From Sphingomonadaceae bacterium (lineage in GTDB: Bacteria > Pseudomonadota > Alphaproteobacteria > Sphingomonadales > Sphingomonadaceae): a DNA stretch of 64,000 bases. Below are positions 63,863 through 64,000 of this stretch, piece by piece. Below the pieces are notes generated by a model. It made no database searches, was not told the origin of the DNA, and saw only the letters and a list, made by a program, of their open reading frames with translations. Every line of letters begins with the position of its first letter. The stretch's first letter is position 1. The translations under genes were made by a program, and so were the position numbers. The stretch is from contig JAPZTW010000008.1 of the NCBI GenBank assembly GCA_027533105.1, positions 186,001-250,000 on the forward strand, written 5' to 3'.

Positions 63863-64000
63863 ATGGCAGAGTTCGATATCATCGTGATTGGCGGCGGCAG
63901 TGCCGGCAGCGCGGTGGCCGGGCGGCTGGCGGAAGACGGCAAGCGCCGCGTCTGCCTCCTGGAGGCCGGGCCCGATAACGACACGATCCGGATCAAGACC
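63863..64000 (+). CDS. GMC-family FAD oxidoreductase (partial, runs off the right edge)
   Basis: The first 46 residues read MAEFDIIVIGGGSAGSAVAG and then LAEDGKRRVCLLEAGPDND, the FAD-binding Rossmann start of glucose-methanol-choline oxidoreductases (choline dehydrogenase-like). ATG at 63863 has a strong ribosome site, AAGGAGATCCGACC. The rest is outside the window, so substrate is open. Confidence 0.88.
   Translation, partial: MAEFDIIVIGGGSAGSAVAGRLAEDGKRRVCLLEAGPDNDTIRIKT

Overview
The window is a high-GC, gene-dense chromosome segment from an alphaproteobacterium, most likely of the order Sphingomonadales. Three observations support this. There is a serine palmitoyltransferase with its own acyl carrier protein (46106-47553). 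CtrA and DivK homologues of the Caulobacter type are present (37890-38585 and 45652-46029). An RcGTA-like gene transfer agent locus, now badly truncated, lies at 51308-52713. No rRNA, tRNA, CRISPR array or insertion sequence was recognised. Most genes are housekeeping genes packed into short operons with ATGA, GTGA or TGATG overlaps.

Layout. 1-4808: uppP, an M13 metallopeptidase and an ABC exporter, all on the minus strand. 4980-8546: PHA depolymerase, then a divergent MaoC / thiolase / carboxymuconolactone-decarboxylase-like set of acyl-CoA genes. 8665-14085: an exosortase-A-associated glycan locus (acyltransferase, O-ligase, an unlisted 59-residue ORF, glycosyltransferase) and an Ala/Pro-rich membrane protein. 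14324-20421: gltBD. 20426-23852: beta-propeller, pirin, ATP-grasp, ung. 23929-28152: RNase D-like, lptC, lptA, then a nucleotidyltransferase and a WcaI-type glycosyltransferase. 28115-33685: two small membrane proteins, mutS and a maeB fusion. 33774-36077: TauE/SafE permease, then an NsrR-like regulator divergent from a truncated haemoglobin and a small membrane protein, with an inverted-repeat operator between them. 36085-42366: trmB, a membrane-tethered LuxR-type regulator, ctrA, DUF4112, a peptide-binding lipoprotein, PilZ, dksA, Sel1.

42373-45615 is a minus-strand operon of five genes that all overlap (DUF3572, HAD, RidA-like, GDPD, FemAB-like GNAT); its first gene seems to start at ATT. 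45652-48317 runs divK, then acp-spt-SDR, a compact sphingoid-base module. 48301-51115: serine hydrolase with a C-terminal carbohydrate-binding-like domain, GST and DedA. 51116-52713: the GTA remnant, with an intact-looking promoter, an intact first gene and a terminase large-subunit fragment joined directly to a fragment of the usual last gene (DUF2793). 52871-56882: ompA with a terminator, sodC, an MFS transporter and queC. 56945-61405: a secreted protein, hslO-argF-argD and a Gly-rich double cold-shock protein. 61699-64000: DUF442 phosphatase/sulfurtransferase-like protein, a small anchored protein, sterol desaturase, a TonB-C-like protein and the start of a GMC oxidoreductase.

All family names come from reading motifs by eye. 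No database search was run.
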